Shown: positions 44,931 through 53,266 of the stretch, in pieces
How positions within the stretch are numbered: the first letter of the stretch is position 1
How the letters are laid out: each line of letters opens with the position of its first letter
Assembly: GCA_947254375.1 (NCBI GenBank)
Contig: CAMYCF010000001.1
Span: 310,001-374,000, forward strand
Direction: 5' to 3'
Length of the DNA: 64,000 nucleotides
Source of the DNA: an uncultured Mobilibacterium sp.
GTDB taxonomy: Bacteria; Bacillota; Clostridia; Peptostreptococcales; Anaerovoracaceae
Program-made: the position numbers and the translations under genes
Notes under the pieces: model-generated
What the model was told of the DNA's origin: nothing
Database searches by the model: none
What the model saw: the letters and a program-made list of their open reading frames with translations, nothing else

Positions 44931-45347
44931 TTAAGCGTATGCCTGCGTTTTTATAGTCTTGGCAAGGTCGGTCTTCACACTTGTTTTGCCGTCTACATTT
45001 ATGCAATTATTGGCATCCGGGTGTATCATCCCGAGCTTCTTCGTCGCTACGTCTTCTATCCTGTTGATGTTCGTCGATTCGCCTACGCGATCGTTGAGGG
45101 TGTCTATATCCGCCTGGATGTAAGCGTTATCGGTGCGGAGCTCATCGTTCGAACGTTCGAGGTTCGCCGACACGGCCGACATCATGACCATAAGGAAGCA
45201 GATGAGTCCGACCGCGAGTACTACAGTAAGCATCCTGTACCTCTCCGCCGCCGTTCTTCGTATCGCAACATTGCCTACAGCGGATGTCCTTACCGCTGCC
45301 GCTCCCGCTCCGTTAGTACGATTTGAAAAATTCGTTGCCGTGGCCAT
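44931..45347 (-). CDS. ftsL: FtsL-like septum protein
   Basis: A bitopic divisome protein. The 138 residues have an N-terminal cytoplasmic part, one membrane helix (about 40-60), and a short coiled coil (LERSNDELRTDNAYIQADIDTL) ending in VATKKLGMIHP, the typical FtsL tail. Sequence conservation in the family is low; assignment rests on topology and position between rsmH and the class B PBP. Confidence 0.8.
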   Translation of the reverse strand: MATATNFSNRTNGAGAAAVRTSAVGNVAIRRTAAERYRMLTVVLAVGLICFLMVMMSAVSANLERSNDELRTDNAYIQADIDTLNDRVGESTNINRIEDVATKKLGMIHPDANNCINVDGKTSVKTDLAKTIKTQAYA

Positions 45348-45371
45348 TCCCTTTCATGTCCTTTCCGCAGT

Positions 45372-46301
45372 CTATATTTTTTCTATCACCCTCAGCTTGG
45401 CGCTCCGCGCTCTCGGGTTGCTTTCCTTTTCTTCTTCGCTCGGCACTATCGGCTTTCCCGTCACCTTGCGAACATCGGGCTTCTTTCCGCAGACGCAGAC
45501 CGGAAAATCCTTCGGGCACGTGCAAGGGTCGAGCCTCTTTGCGAACGCCTCTTTGACTATCTTGTCCTCTAGCGAATGGAAGGTTATTATCGCCAGCCTT
45601 CCGCCCGGTGAAAGCAGATCCGGAAGCCCTTCGACGGCCTTCTTGAGGTGCTCCAGTTCTTCGTTGACCTCGATCCTTATGGCCTGAAAAGTCCTTTTTG
45701 CCGGATGCGGGCCCTCGCGCCTCGCCGCTGCCGGTATTGCCGCTTTTATGATTTCGACAAGCTCTCCCGTCGTCTCGATCGGTCTGTCCTGTCTTTCTTT
45801 TACTATGAATTTTGCTATCCGCGACGCCCACTTTTCTTCGCCGTAGTCTTTTATGACCCTGAAAAGCTCCTTCTCCGTGTACCCGTTCACGACATCGTAT
45901 GCCGTCTGAGGATCATCTTCGTTCATCCTCATATCCATGGGTGCGTCGTTCATGTAGGAGAATCCGCGTTCCGCGTTGTCGAGTTGAAACGAGGACACTC
46001 CGAGGTCCAGGAGGATGGCCTCGGCCTGTCCCGCCTCGTTCCGAAGGATGTTGATATCGCTGTAATTAGCGTGAAGGAACTTCTTTCTGCACTTGTATGG
46101 CGAGAGCCTTTCCTCCGCAGCTTTCAATGCCGCAATGTCCCGATCCACCGCAATAAGAGTTCCGTTTTCACTCAGTTTCGAACATATTCCTTCCGAATGT
46201 CCCCCACCGCCGACGGTGCCGTCTATATACGTCCCGTCCGGCCTGATGTTCAGGACATCCAGCGTTTCCCTGTAAAGTACCGGTACGTGATTGAAGTCCA
46301 T
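45372..46301 (-). CDS. rsmH: 16S rRNA m4C1402 methyltransferase
   Basis: Methylates N4 of C1402 in 16S rRNA. The 309-residue protein has the SAM site DGTVGGGGHSEGI, DLGVSSFQLD, and the GGRLAIITFHSLED segment. It follows mraZ by six bases, the invariant dcw order. Confidence 0.97.
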   Translation of the reverse strand: MDFNHVPVLYRETLDVLNIRPDGTYIDGTVGGGGHSEGICSKLSENGTLIAVDRDIAALKAAEERLSPYKCRKKFLHANYSDINILRNEAGQAEAILLDLGVSSFQLDNAERGFSYMNDAPMDMRMNEDDPQTAYDVVNGYTEKELFRVIKDYGEEKWASRIAKFIVKERQDRPIETTGELVEIIKAAIPAAARREGPHPAKRTFQAIRIEVNEELEHLKKAVEGLPDLLSPGGRLAIITFHSLEDKIVKEAFAKRLDPCTCPKDFPVCVCGKKPDVRKVTGKPIVPSEEEKESNPRARSAKLRVIEKI

Positions 46302-46307
46302 GATCGT

Positions 46308-46739
46308 CTACAGGTCGTAAAGGTCGAGCTTCTTTACGAATTCGTCGTCGTCCATCATGTTCTCGCCCTTAGGGTCTTTGTACATTTCCTTGCTCCATAT
46401 CTCGATCTTGTCCATGGCGCCCTTTGTGACGAGGTCCTTCTCTATCCCCGCATACTCCCTGAGATGCGTCGGGATGAGTATCCTTCCCTGATTGTCGATA
46501 TTGCACTCTTCCGTGTTCGAGAAGAACTCCCTGATGAACTTCCTCACATCTTTGTCCGACTGTTTCAGCCTCTTTATCTTGTCGACGAGGATGTCCCAAT
46601 CGTCCATGGCATAGATATACAGGCACCTGTCAAAGCCGCGGGTCAGCATGCATCTGCCCTCGAGCTTTTCCCGGTACTTGGACGGTATGATCATTCTGTT
46701 TTTCTTGTCTATTGAATTTTCATACGTTCCCGTGAACAT
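46308..46739 (-). CDS. mraZ: Division/cell wall cluster regulator MraZ
   Basis: A ring-forming DNA-binding protein that controls its own dcw operon. The 143 residues hold two AbrB-like repeats with the DxxxR signatures DKKNRMIIPSKYRE and DNQGRILIPTHLRE. CGGAGG precedes the ATG. MraZ normally binds repeated boxes upstream of itself; I do not see clear direct repeats in the 46740-46800 leader. Confidence 0.96.
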   Translation of the reverse strand: MFTGTYENSIDKKNRMIIPSKYREKLEGRCMLTRGFDRCLYIYAMDDWDILVDKIKRLKQSDKDVRKFIREFFSNTEECNIDNQGRILIPTHLREYAGIEKDLVTKGAMDKIEIWSKEMYKDPKGENMMDDDEFVKKLDLYDL

Positions 46740-46791
46740 CTGTACCTCCGGTAGATATGAGTCGCCCGTTAAGCGAAATTATTACGCCTCC

Positions 46792-46820
46792 ATTTTAGAC
46801 CACTTTCATCCATTTAACAA
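46792..46820 (-). promoter_or_regulatory. Promoter of the dcw cluster
   Basis: Minus strand TTGTTA (46815-46820), 17-base spacer, TAAAAT (46792-46797), about 53 bases before the mraZ ATG. Confidence 0.6.
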
Positions 46821-46900
46821 GTATTTTTTTGTGTTTTTAGGCTTTTTACTCCACCACCCGGCAGGCTCATCCACCCCTCTCCTCCGTAAAAAAATGCACT

Positions 46901-46934
46901 AAAAAAGCGCCCCACTCCATATTGTGTTGCGCTT
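46901..46934 (-). terminator. Terminator after the thioesterase gene
   Basis: AAGCGC (46905-46910) pairs with GCGCTT (46929-46934) around an 18-base loop. A run of T follows on the minus strand. It isolates the lipid genes from the mraZ promoter. Confidence 0.55.
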
Positions 46935-47025
46935 AATATTTGATGCGCATATGCTGTGTTTCCCCGCACCGTTTTTTGCGGCCCGGCTAAAAGATCAGGA
47001 TTGTATTTCCTTGTACTTTTTTTGC

Positions 47026-47787
47026 TTAGATCTCCCCTTCGTCGACGAGGCCGAACGCCACCGTTATGTTTTTCTTATCGCCGTTTTCGCCGCTGAAAAA
47101 TACCACCTTTTCGGCGCGCGGATCGAAGCCCTCAGGATCGATGAGATCGCTCATAAAAATGTCCATGTCGCTGCCGTATGCCGCCTCCGATCTGAAGTTG
47201 AGATTTATCGATGTGATCCTGTATCTCTCCGCGTTCGGGATCAGGTCGAAAAATACGCTCGCATACATGGCGTTATTCATGTGCCTGTTTATATCCGTTT
47301 CCGAGAGCACCACCCTGTGCGTTGCGACCTTCTTCATCTCCACGCCCTTCGGCGCCCTGAGCCTTTCCGGTATCGAGAGCTCAAGCGCCTCGCCGAACGG
47401 ATGTTTGGTAAGATCGCACTCTTCCCTCATGCAGAGCTTCTTCGTCTCCGTGTTCACAAGTGCCCACATGCTCGTGGCGCGGGAAATAAGGCGGTCTCCG
47501 CAGTAGAGGTCGTACATTCTCGGGAAGTTCGCGCCTTTGTCCTCCACGATCCACGTACCGCCCGAAAGGACCTCGTTCGTCGCCGCGCCGGCGTATATCT
47601 CTATCGCCATCCTCGCCACGACGAAAGACTGATGCTTCTCCGTGTACATCTCATTGTATCCGAGCCCCGAATCCAGAAGCTGCCTGTGCGCCACCTCCTG
47701 AAGATACCTGATGAGCTCCGTAGGCCTGAGGTATCCGTGGCCGTCCGTTTCGTATGACCTTACCGTAAAACTCGTTTCGTATTTCAT
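47026..47787 (-). CDS. Acyl-ACP thioesterase
   Basis: Hydrolyses acyl-ACP to release free fatty acids. The 253 residues contain two hot-dog halves: FTVRSYETDGHGYLRP with LQEVAHRQL in the first, and ETDINRHMNNAMY in the second, which carries the catalytic Asn/His region of FatA/FatB-like bacterial enzymes. Chain-length preference cannot be told. It is downstream of a FabG-like gene on the same strand. Confidence 0.88.
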   Translation of the reverse strand: MKYETSFTVRSYETDGHGYLRPTELIRYLQEVAHRQLLDSGLGYNEMYTEKHQSFVVARMAIEIYAGAATNEVLSGGTWIVEDKGANFPRMYDLYCGDRLISRATSMWALVNTETKKLCMREECDLTKHPFGEALELSIPERLRAPKGVEMKKVATHRVVLSETDINRHMNNAMYASVFFDLIPNAERYRITSINLNFRSEAAYGSDMDIFMSDLIDPEGFDPRAEKVVFFSGENGDKKNITVAFGLVDEGEI

Positions 47788-47857
47788 TTCGCCTCCGCTG
47801 TTTTTTAATATTTTTTTCGTAAAATCCCGTTCGTAAAATCCCGTAAAATAAAATGCC

Positions 47858-48586
47858 TTACATCACCAATCCGCCGTTGACCCCGATGACCTGTCCCGTG
47901 ATAAAAGAAGATCTGTCCGAAGCCAGGAATTCCATGACGTTGTAAACGTCTTCGGCGGTCCCCATGCGCATGAGCGGCGTTTCGTCTATCATCGCTTTCT
48001 TCGACTCTTCGTCGACGTTGCTGTTCATCTCCGTGTCTATGAAACCGGGAGCTATGCAGTTCACCCTCACGTTTGAAGGTCCGACCTCCTTGGCAAGGGC
48101 CTTAGTCATCCCGATCAGCGCCGACTTCGCAGCTGAATACGCCACTTCGCACGAAGCGCCGACCTGTCCCCACATCGACGAGACGATTATTATGCTTCCG
48201 CTTTTATTCGATATCATCGACGGGAGAACGCGTTTTACACAATTGTATACACCTCCGAGGTTGGTATCGATAACGTTCTTCCACCTTTCATCGCCTATCT
48301 CGGTTATGAGCCCGAAATCCGCTATGCCGGCGTTACAAACGAGTACATCGATCTCACCGTCGAAAAATTCGTCGATCACTTCCATTGCCGAATCCACGGC
48401 GTCCTCCCTCGCCACGTTGCACCTTACGGCAAGAGCGGAGGTCGAGCGGCTCAGTTTCAAAGCGGCGTCGTATGAATCTTTATAAAGGAATGCTACGGTC
48501 GCTCCGTGAGCCGAAAAACCCCTGACGGCTTCCGCGCCTATCCCCCTCGATCCGCCTGATATCAATATTTTCTTTGAAGTTTTCAT
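47858..48586 (-). CDS. SDR family reductase, FabG-like
   Basis: An NAD(P)H-dependent short-chain reductase of 242 residues. It has the nucleotide loop GGSRGIG (11-17), NAGIADF, the catalytic serine in SSMWGQ, and YSAAKSAL with the catalytic Tyr and Lys. The C-terminal FITGQVIGVNGG is typical of 3-oxoacyl-ACP reductases. Neighbouring acyl-ACP thioesterase supports a lipid role, but a stand-alone SDR of another specificity cannot be excluded. Confidence 0.85.
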   Translation of the reverse strand: MKTSKKILISGGSRGIGAEAVRGFSAHGATVAFLYKDSYDAALKLSRSTSALAVRCNVAREDAVDSAMEVIDEFFDGEIDVLVCNAGIADFGLITEIGDERWKNVIDTNLGGVYNCVKRVLPSMISNKSGSIIIVSSMWGQVGASCEVAYSAAKSALIGMTKALAKEVGPSNVRVNCIAPGFIDTEMNSNVDEESKKAMIDETPLMRMGTAEDVYNVMEFLASDRSSFITGQVIGVNGGLVM

Positions 48587-48646
48587 CGCACCGATCTCTC
48601 CTTTATCTTTAGACCTCTGACCATTTATCTTTCGCGGTCCGCCTAT

Positions 48647-49216
48647 TTATCTTTCGACCTCTACGAGGTCCATTCCCCATTTTCCCAGGAACTCCTGACC
48701 TATAAATTCATCGAAAAGATCGCTCATCTCCTCAAAAGTCGCAGACCCGTTCGCCGCCATCATATCGAAGACGCCGCCCGGTTCATCTGTCGCCATAGGG
48801 ACATAATCGTATCCGCTCCTTTTATAAAAAGCTTCTCTTCTGCGCCTCTCGTCCATATTATCGCAGTCGAACCGCAGGCTCTCTATGCAAAGGGTGAGCG
48901 TGCGGCCGGGGAATTCCTCTTCGAAGCTGCGAAGCATCTCCGTCCCGTGGCCGAGTCCCCTCGCATCCTCTGCTATCGCAAGGAATAGGATATATACATG
49001 GGTGTCGTTACTGATCAGAAAAGATCCGCCGAGGAACCCCGTCTCACCGTTCCTTAGCTCTCCCTCATAGGCGTAAGCCTTTGCTTTCCCACGCTTTACG
49101 AGCTCGATGAGGTCGGCCGCAGGAAAGCGCTCCTCCGGCGGGAACGCGCTGTCGTAAAGGGATACGAGGTCTTTATAATACTTGTTTTCTCTGTCTTTTA
49201 CGCTTATTGAAATCAT
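48647..49216 (-). CDS. GNAT family acetyltransferase
   Basis: A 189-residue protein with the GNAT beta-strand VYILFLAIAEDARGLGHGTEML, where the ARGLGHG loop binds the CoA pyrophosphate, and a C-terminal FYKRSGYDYVPM strand. An extra C-terminal stretch (about 150-189) is unfamiliar. Substrate unknown. It lies 60 bases upstream of the FabG-like gene on the same strand. Confidence 0.8.
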   Translation of the reverse strand: MISISVKDRENKYYKDLVSLYDSAFPPEERFPAADLIELVKRGKAKAYAYEGELRNGETGFLGGSFLISNDTHVYILFLAIAEDARGLGHGTEMLRSFEEEFPGRTLTLCIESLRFDCDNMDERRRREAFYKRSGYDYVPMATDEPGGVFDMMAANGSATFEEMSDLFDEFIGQEFLGKWGMDLVEVER

Positions 49217-49384
49217 ACGTTATCTTACCACGCGGAAGGATGCCTGTCCATTTGCGGCGGAACTAATTTTTTACCGGGGCAGGGGCTCCCGGCGTATATC
49301 GCCCGAGCCTTGAACTATTTGACTAAACATTTCGGACTTTTTTTAGACTTATTTCCAATTGCACACTTGTATACGTTTATTCAT

Positions 49385-49402
49385 TTGTGATAAACTTGTG
49401 AT
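49385..49402 (+). repeat. Direct repeat TTGTGAT, 11 bases apart, upstream of the symporter
   Basis: TTGTGAT at 49385-49391 and 49396-49402 lie one helical turn apart in the 278-base gap before the symporter. They may form an activator or repressor site. The gap shows no clear riboswitch, and I could not fix the promoter. Confidence 0.3.
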
Positions 49403-49494
49403 GTAATTTTTGTGCCTGTCCGATGCCGCGTGCAATAATGCGACTACAGTGCGACGACGATGCGGTGAGGAGCACGGGTGAAAGGAGTTTTTTT

Positions 49495-50898
49495 ATGGGA
49501 TTCATGGACAAAATCACTGCTCTGTCGGGAGACTGGGACGGCTGGATCTACAGTAATATACTGTTCTGGCTCTTGATAATCGTAGGTCTTTATTTTTCGA
49601 TAAAGACAAAATTCGTACAGATAAGGCTCTTTCCTGAAGGCATTCGCGTCTTGACCGAAAAGAGTCACGAGGGAGGAATATCGTCCTTCCAGGCCCTGAT
49701 GATAGCTACGGCTTCAAGGGTAGGCACGGGAAATATCGCCGGCGTTGCTACGGCAATAGTAATGGGCGGTCCGGGAGCTGTCTTCTGGATGTGGCTCATG
49801 GCGATAATCGGTTCGGCTTCCGCTTTTATCGAGTCGACTTTGGCTCAGATATACAAGCAGCCTGACGGCGAGATATATAAGGGCGGACCGGCTTATTACA
49901 TTGAGAGAGCACTCAAAGCGAGATGGCTCGGCGTGATCTTTGCGATACTGCTCATACTGACATTCGCATTCGGTTTCAACGGGCTCCAGGCTTATAACAT
50001 CGCATCCGCTTTCGAAACATACGCAGGAGACAGCTACCACTTGGTTGCGTTCATAATCGGTATCGTACTTGCCGCGATCGCAGCATTTCTGTTCTTCGGC
50101 GGAGCGCACAAGATCAGCACATGGTCTTCGGTACTCGTTCCGATCATGGCTATCATCTACATAATCGTAGGACTCATAATCACGATCGCCAACATCGGAT
50201 CGCTCCCTTCGATCTTCGGAATGATCTTCAGAGAAGCGTTCGATTTCCACACCATATTCGGCGGCTTTGCCGGTTCATGCATGGTATGGGGTGTAAAGAG
50301 AGGATTGTTCAGTAACGAAGCCGGTATGGGTTCCGCTCCTAACGCGGCGGCATCGGCGGACGTAAGCCACCCTGTAAAGCAGGGACTCGTTCAGGTAATA
50401 TCGGTATTCATCGACACGATCATCATCTGCTCGACCACCGTATTCATCATCCTCTGCACGAACATCTACGAAGTGGGCGGAGACCTCAACGGCATTCCGC
50501 TCGTACAGGCCAGCGTACAGTCGAAATTCGGTTCCGTCGGAGTAGCGATAATAACGATATCGGTAGCGCTTTTCGCGTTCACTTCGCTCATCGGTAACTA
50601 CTTCTATGCCGAGTTCAACATGAAGTTCATCAGCGATAAGCCAAAGGTCATGAAGACGTTCAAGATCCTCGCGGTCATCGCCGTATTCATCGGTGCAAAT
50701 GCGAGCCTTGAGATCGCATGGAATGTGGCAGATATCCTGATGGCCGGCATGGCTCTCGTGAACTGCATCGCGATGCTGCTCCTCGGCAATATCGCCTGCA
50801 AAGCGCTCAAGGATTATACGGATCAGAAAAAAGCGGGCAAAACTCCTGTTTTCAAAGCTGAAAACATAGGTCTCGACAACACGGACGTTTGGAAGTAA
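49495..50898 (+). CDS. Sodium:alanine/glycine symporter (AGCS family)
   Basis: A 467-residue secondary transporter with about eleven membrane helices and AGCS family signatures: ATASRVGTGNIAGVATAI, GGPGAVFWMW, KRGLFSNEAGMGSAPNAAA and SLIGNYFYAE. It imports alanine or glycine with sodium. The frame is open from 49423, but AAAGGAG lies seven bases before ATG 49495, which is the start. Monocistronic, with a strong terminator at 50925. Confidence 0.95.
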   Translation: MGFMDKITALSGDWDGWIYSNILFWLLIIVGLYFSIKTKFVQIRLFPEGIRVLTEKSHEGGISSFQALMIATASRVGTGNIAGVATAIVMGGPGAVFWMWLMAIIGSASAFIESTLAQIYKQPDGEIYKGGPAYYIERALKARWLGVIFAILLILTFAFGFNGLQAYNIASAFETYAGDSYHLVAFIIGIVLAAIAAFLFFGGAHKISTWSSVLVPIMAIIYIIVGLIITIANIGSLPSIFGMIFREAFDFHTIFGGFAGSCMVWGVKRGLFSNEAGMGSAPNAAASADVSHPVKQGLVQVISVFIDTIIICSTTVFIILCTNIYEVGGDLNGIPLVQASVQSKFGSVGVAIITISVALFAFTSLIGNYFYAEFNMKFISDKPKVMKTFKILAVIAVFIGANASLEIAWNVADILMAGMALVNCIAMLLLGNIACKALKDYTDQKKAGKTPVFKAENIGLDNTDVWK

Positions 50899-50924
50899 AG
50901 GCCCACCGTAAAATATAAAGATCA

Positions 50925-50956
50925 GGGACCGCATCCGATAGATGCGGTCCCTTTTT
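50925..50956 (+). terminator. Terminator of the symporter gene
   Basis: Perfect 11-base stem GGGACCGCATC / GATGCGGTCCC with a five-base loop, followed by TTTTT. Confidence 0.93.
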
Positions 50957-51056
50957 ATCTGAAGATTTCTTTTGCTTGCATTGGATACGGTTTTATGGTA
51001 ACATTCATTGGTATCGCGTTAGGCTCTGCCGGGCGCGTGCATAAAGATCAGCCGAT

Positions 51057-51144
51057 GGAGGATTGACCGAGCGGCTAAGGGGCTTGATTGGAAATCAAGT
51101 AAGGCGTAACTGCCCCGTGGGTTCGAGTCCCATGTCCTCCGCCA
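51057..51144 (+). tRNA. tRNA-Ser (GGA)
   Basis: Acceptor GGAGGAT pairs with GTCCTCC, with G discriminator and encoded CCA. The anticodon GGA sits in TTGATTGGAAATCAA. A long variable arm (TAAGGCGTAACTGCCCC) marks a class II tRNA. The T arm is GTGGGTTCGAGTCCCAT. A weak promoter (TTGCAT, 17 bases, TAACAT) lies about 55 bases upstream. Confidence 0.96.
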
Positions 51145-51150
51145 TTGGCA

Positions 51151-51183
51151 AAAACCGTGCGACGTATGCCGCACGGTTTTTTT
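51151..51183. terminator. Terminator after tRNA-Ser
   Basis: AAAACCGTGCG pairs with CGCACGGTTTT; T runs on both sides let it serve tRNA-Ser and the convergent nuclease gene. Confidence 0.9.
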
Positions 51184-51266
51184 GATGATTTAAATCAGGG
51201 GCGCGCTTACCGTCCGCATGTGCGGATCTTTATTCCCGTCCTGGGGTCTTTGCGCCCGCCCCGTGA

Positions 51267-52049
51267 TCATACTCTGTATTCGTTTATCGTATGAAGGTCT
51301 TCGGCCGTCTTTCCCTCGAGGTTTTTCTCGATCACGGCCATATCTTCCGGCGATATCGCTATGTCGTACTCGTACGCTATGACGAGCCACGTGTAGCAAT
51401 AGTCCGCAGCGTTGTTCTGCGGCATCCACTCTGCGGGTCCCTTGTCCGACTTTACACGGTTCTGATATGCACTGACATCGACCCCGACCGACGGATCCTT
51501 TGCAAAAGCCCTCTTTCGCCGGACGCTCCAGGCGGCTCCTCCGTGCTGATCGACGTAATGGAGCGGTATTATGTGATCGAACTCAACTCCGTCGAGGCTG
51601 TATTCTCCGCCGTCGTATGGGCATGTGTACTTTTTACCGTCGTAGTTCTCCGATGCGTAATATGCATACAGCCGAAGCGACCTGAATCTCATGCCGCGAT
51701 ACGTGTAATAAGGGCGCGCTCCCCGGTCTTCCGTGTATTCCCTCCTGTCGTAATACGTCCGTTCCGGTCCTTTTACGCGGACACCGGCAAAGAGCTCGTC
51801 GAGCGTTTTTCCTTCCGCGCGCGACGTCGAAACGGCAGACCCCTTCTTTTCGAGCGATATATGCGGTAATTCCTTCGAACCGAATATCGATTTGAAGTCG
51901 GAAGAGCCGCTTCCGAAAAGCGAGATCGCTTCATAGATGAGTATCGCCGAAGATATCGCGAGCACGATCAGGAGGACGACCGATATGCGCAGCGTCCTTT
52001 TATTGTTGCCGCCGTACGTCTTTTTACCGTCCTTTTCCCCGCGACTCAT
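51267..52049 (-). CDS. Membrane-anchored HNH/DUF1524-type nuclease
   Basis: A 260-residue protein with one N-terminal membrane helix (about 20-44) and an outward globular part. The C-terminal half matches the DUF1524/HNH layout: D158-H159 (VEFDHIIPL), a central FAKDP segment, N197 (YQNRVKSDKGPAEW) and a late Tyr/Cys-rich helix (ADYCYTWLVIAYEY). The fold cuts DNA non-specifically in secreted relatives. With the anchor it may degrade or process external DNA for nutrition or uptake. No toxin or immunity partner is visible. It follows wecB by three bases. Confidence 0.82.
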   Translation of the reverse strand: MSRGEKDGKKTYGGNNKRTLRISVVLLIVLAISSAILIYEAISLFGSGSSDFKSIFGSKELPHISLEKKGSAVSTSRAEGKTLDELFAGVRVKGPERTYYDRREYTEDRGARPYYTYRGMRFRSLRLYAYYASENYDGKKYTCPYDGGEYSLDGVEFDHIIPLHYVDQHGGAAWSVRRKRAFAKDPSVGVDVSAYQNRVKSDKGPAEWMPQNNAADYCYTWLVIAYEYDIAISPEDMAVIEKNLEGKTAEDLHTINEYRV

Positions 52050-52052
52050 ATT

Positions 52053-53150
52053 TTAGTAATTCTCTTTCAGTATGTCGACGATTCTCTCACTCGCCTTTCC
52101 GTCGCCGTAAGGATTGACTGCATGGGCCATTTCTTTATATGCGCTTTCATTGTCGAGCAGATCTTTGAAGTTTTCATATATGACCGATTCCGACGTGCCG
52201 ACGAGCCTAAGCGTACCCGCCTCGACGCCTTCCGGCCTCTCCGTAGTGTCCCTCATGACGAGCACAGGCACTCCGAGGCTCGGTGCCTCTTCCTGTATGC
52301 CGCCGCTGTCGGTGAGCATGATGTAGCTTCTCGCCATCATATTCTGGAAGTCGTATACGCCCATAGGTTCGACCAGTTTTATGATCTCACTTCCGTCGCC
52401 GAACACCTTGCATGCCGTCTCTCTTACGGCCGGGTTCTTGTGTATAGGATATATGACTTTTATGTCGTTTCTTTCGTCCGCTATCCTTTTTATCGCCCTG
52501 AACATGTTCTCCATAGGAGTGCCAAGGTTTTCGCGCCTATGGGCTGTCAGGAGTATCATCTTTTTATCGCCGACCCAGTCGAGGAGCTCGTTCGAATAGT
52601 TGTCCGTCACTGTCATCTGAAGTGCGTCGATTGCAGTGTTACCCGTGACGAATATATTTGAATGTTTACCTTCATTCAGCAGGTTTTTTTTCGCCGTTTC
52701 GGTCGGAGCAAAATGGTACTTGGCGAGCAACCCCACAGCCTGTCTGTTGAACTCCTCCGGATAAGGCGAATAGATGTTGTTGGTACGAAGTCCCGCCTCG
52801 ACGTGACCGACGTCGACCTGCTGGTAGAAGGCCGCCAGCGCACCGCAGAACGTTGTCGTCGTGTCACCGTGCACCAGCACGATGTCAGGCTTCACCGCTT
52901 TTATCACATCCTCTATGCCTCGCAGCGCACGCGTCGTTATATCCGTTATCGTCTGCCTGCTCGTCATGAGGTCGAGGTCGTAGTCGGGTTCGATGTGAAA
53001 AAGGTCCAGGATCTGGTCAAGCATCTCCCTATGCTGAGCGGTAACACAGACTACTGAGTCAAAAGCTCCGTCATCAGCGAGCATAGTAACTAGCGGTGCC
53101 ATTTTTATTGCTTCCGGTCTTGTGCCGAAAATCGATAAAACTTTTATCAA
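52053..53150 (-). CDS. wecB: UDP-N-acetylglucosamine 2-epimerase (non-hydrolysing)
   Basis: Interconverts UDP-GlcNAc and UDP-ManNAc, feeding wall teichoic acid or capsule synthesis. The 365-residue GT-B protein has SIFGTRPEAIKMAPL, VHGDTTT, VEAGLRT, TAHRREN, and TDSGGIQEEAP. An ATG at 53162 is in frame, but it lies on top of the ribosome binding site. TTG 53148-53150, five bases after GGAGG, gives the family N terminus. UDP-ManNAc would suit a polymer that could carry phosphocholine. Confidence 0.95.
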   Translation of the reverse strand: MIKVLSIFGTRPEAIKMAPLVTMLADDGAFDSVVCVTAQHREMLDQILDLFHIEPDYDLDLMTSRQTITDITTRALRGIEDVIKAVKPDIVLVHGDTTTTFCGALAAFYQQVDVGHVEAGLRTNNIYSPYPEEFNRQAVGLLAKYHFAPTETAKKNLLNEGKHSNIFVTGNTAIDALQMTVTDNYSNELLDWVGDKKMILLTAHRRENLGTPMENMFRAIKRIADERNDIKVIYPIHKNPAVRETACKVFGDGSEIIKLVEPMGVYDFQNMMARSYIMLTDSGGIQEEAPSLGVPVLVMRDTTERPEGVEAGTLRLVGTSESVIYENFKDLLDNESAYKEMAHAVNPYGDGKASERIVDILKENY

Positions 53151-53194
53151 AGCATCCTCCATTTTTTCAGACGTTTTTATACACGCCGTATAAT

Positions 53195-53235
53195 AAAATA
53201 TGATGGCTGGATCACTCCTTCGACCATCATATTTT
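53195..53235. terminator. Terminator of the choline locus operon
   Basis: AAAATATGATGG (53195-53206) pairs perfectly with CCATCATATTTT (53224-53235) around a 17-base loop. The A/T flanks make it symmetric. It lies between the BCCT gene and wecB. Confidence 0.7.
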
Positions 53236-53266
53236 CAGTCGTTTTGCCTGCTAAATTTTAACAGTA

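Noticed and set aside
49217..49494. Glycine riboswitch ahead of the alanine/glycine symporter
   Set aside because: I could not find the conserved paired aptamer core in the 278-base leader.
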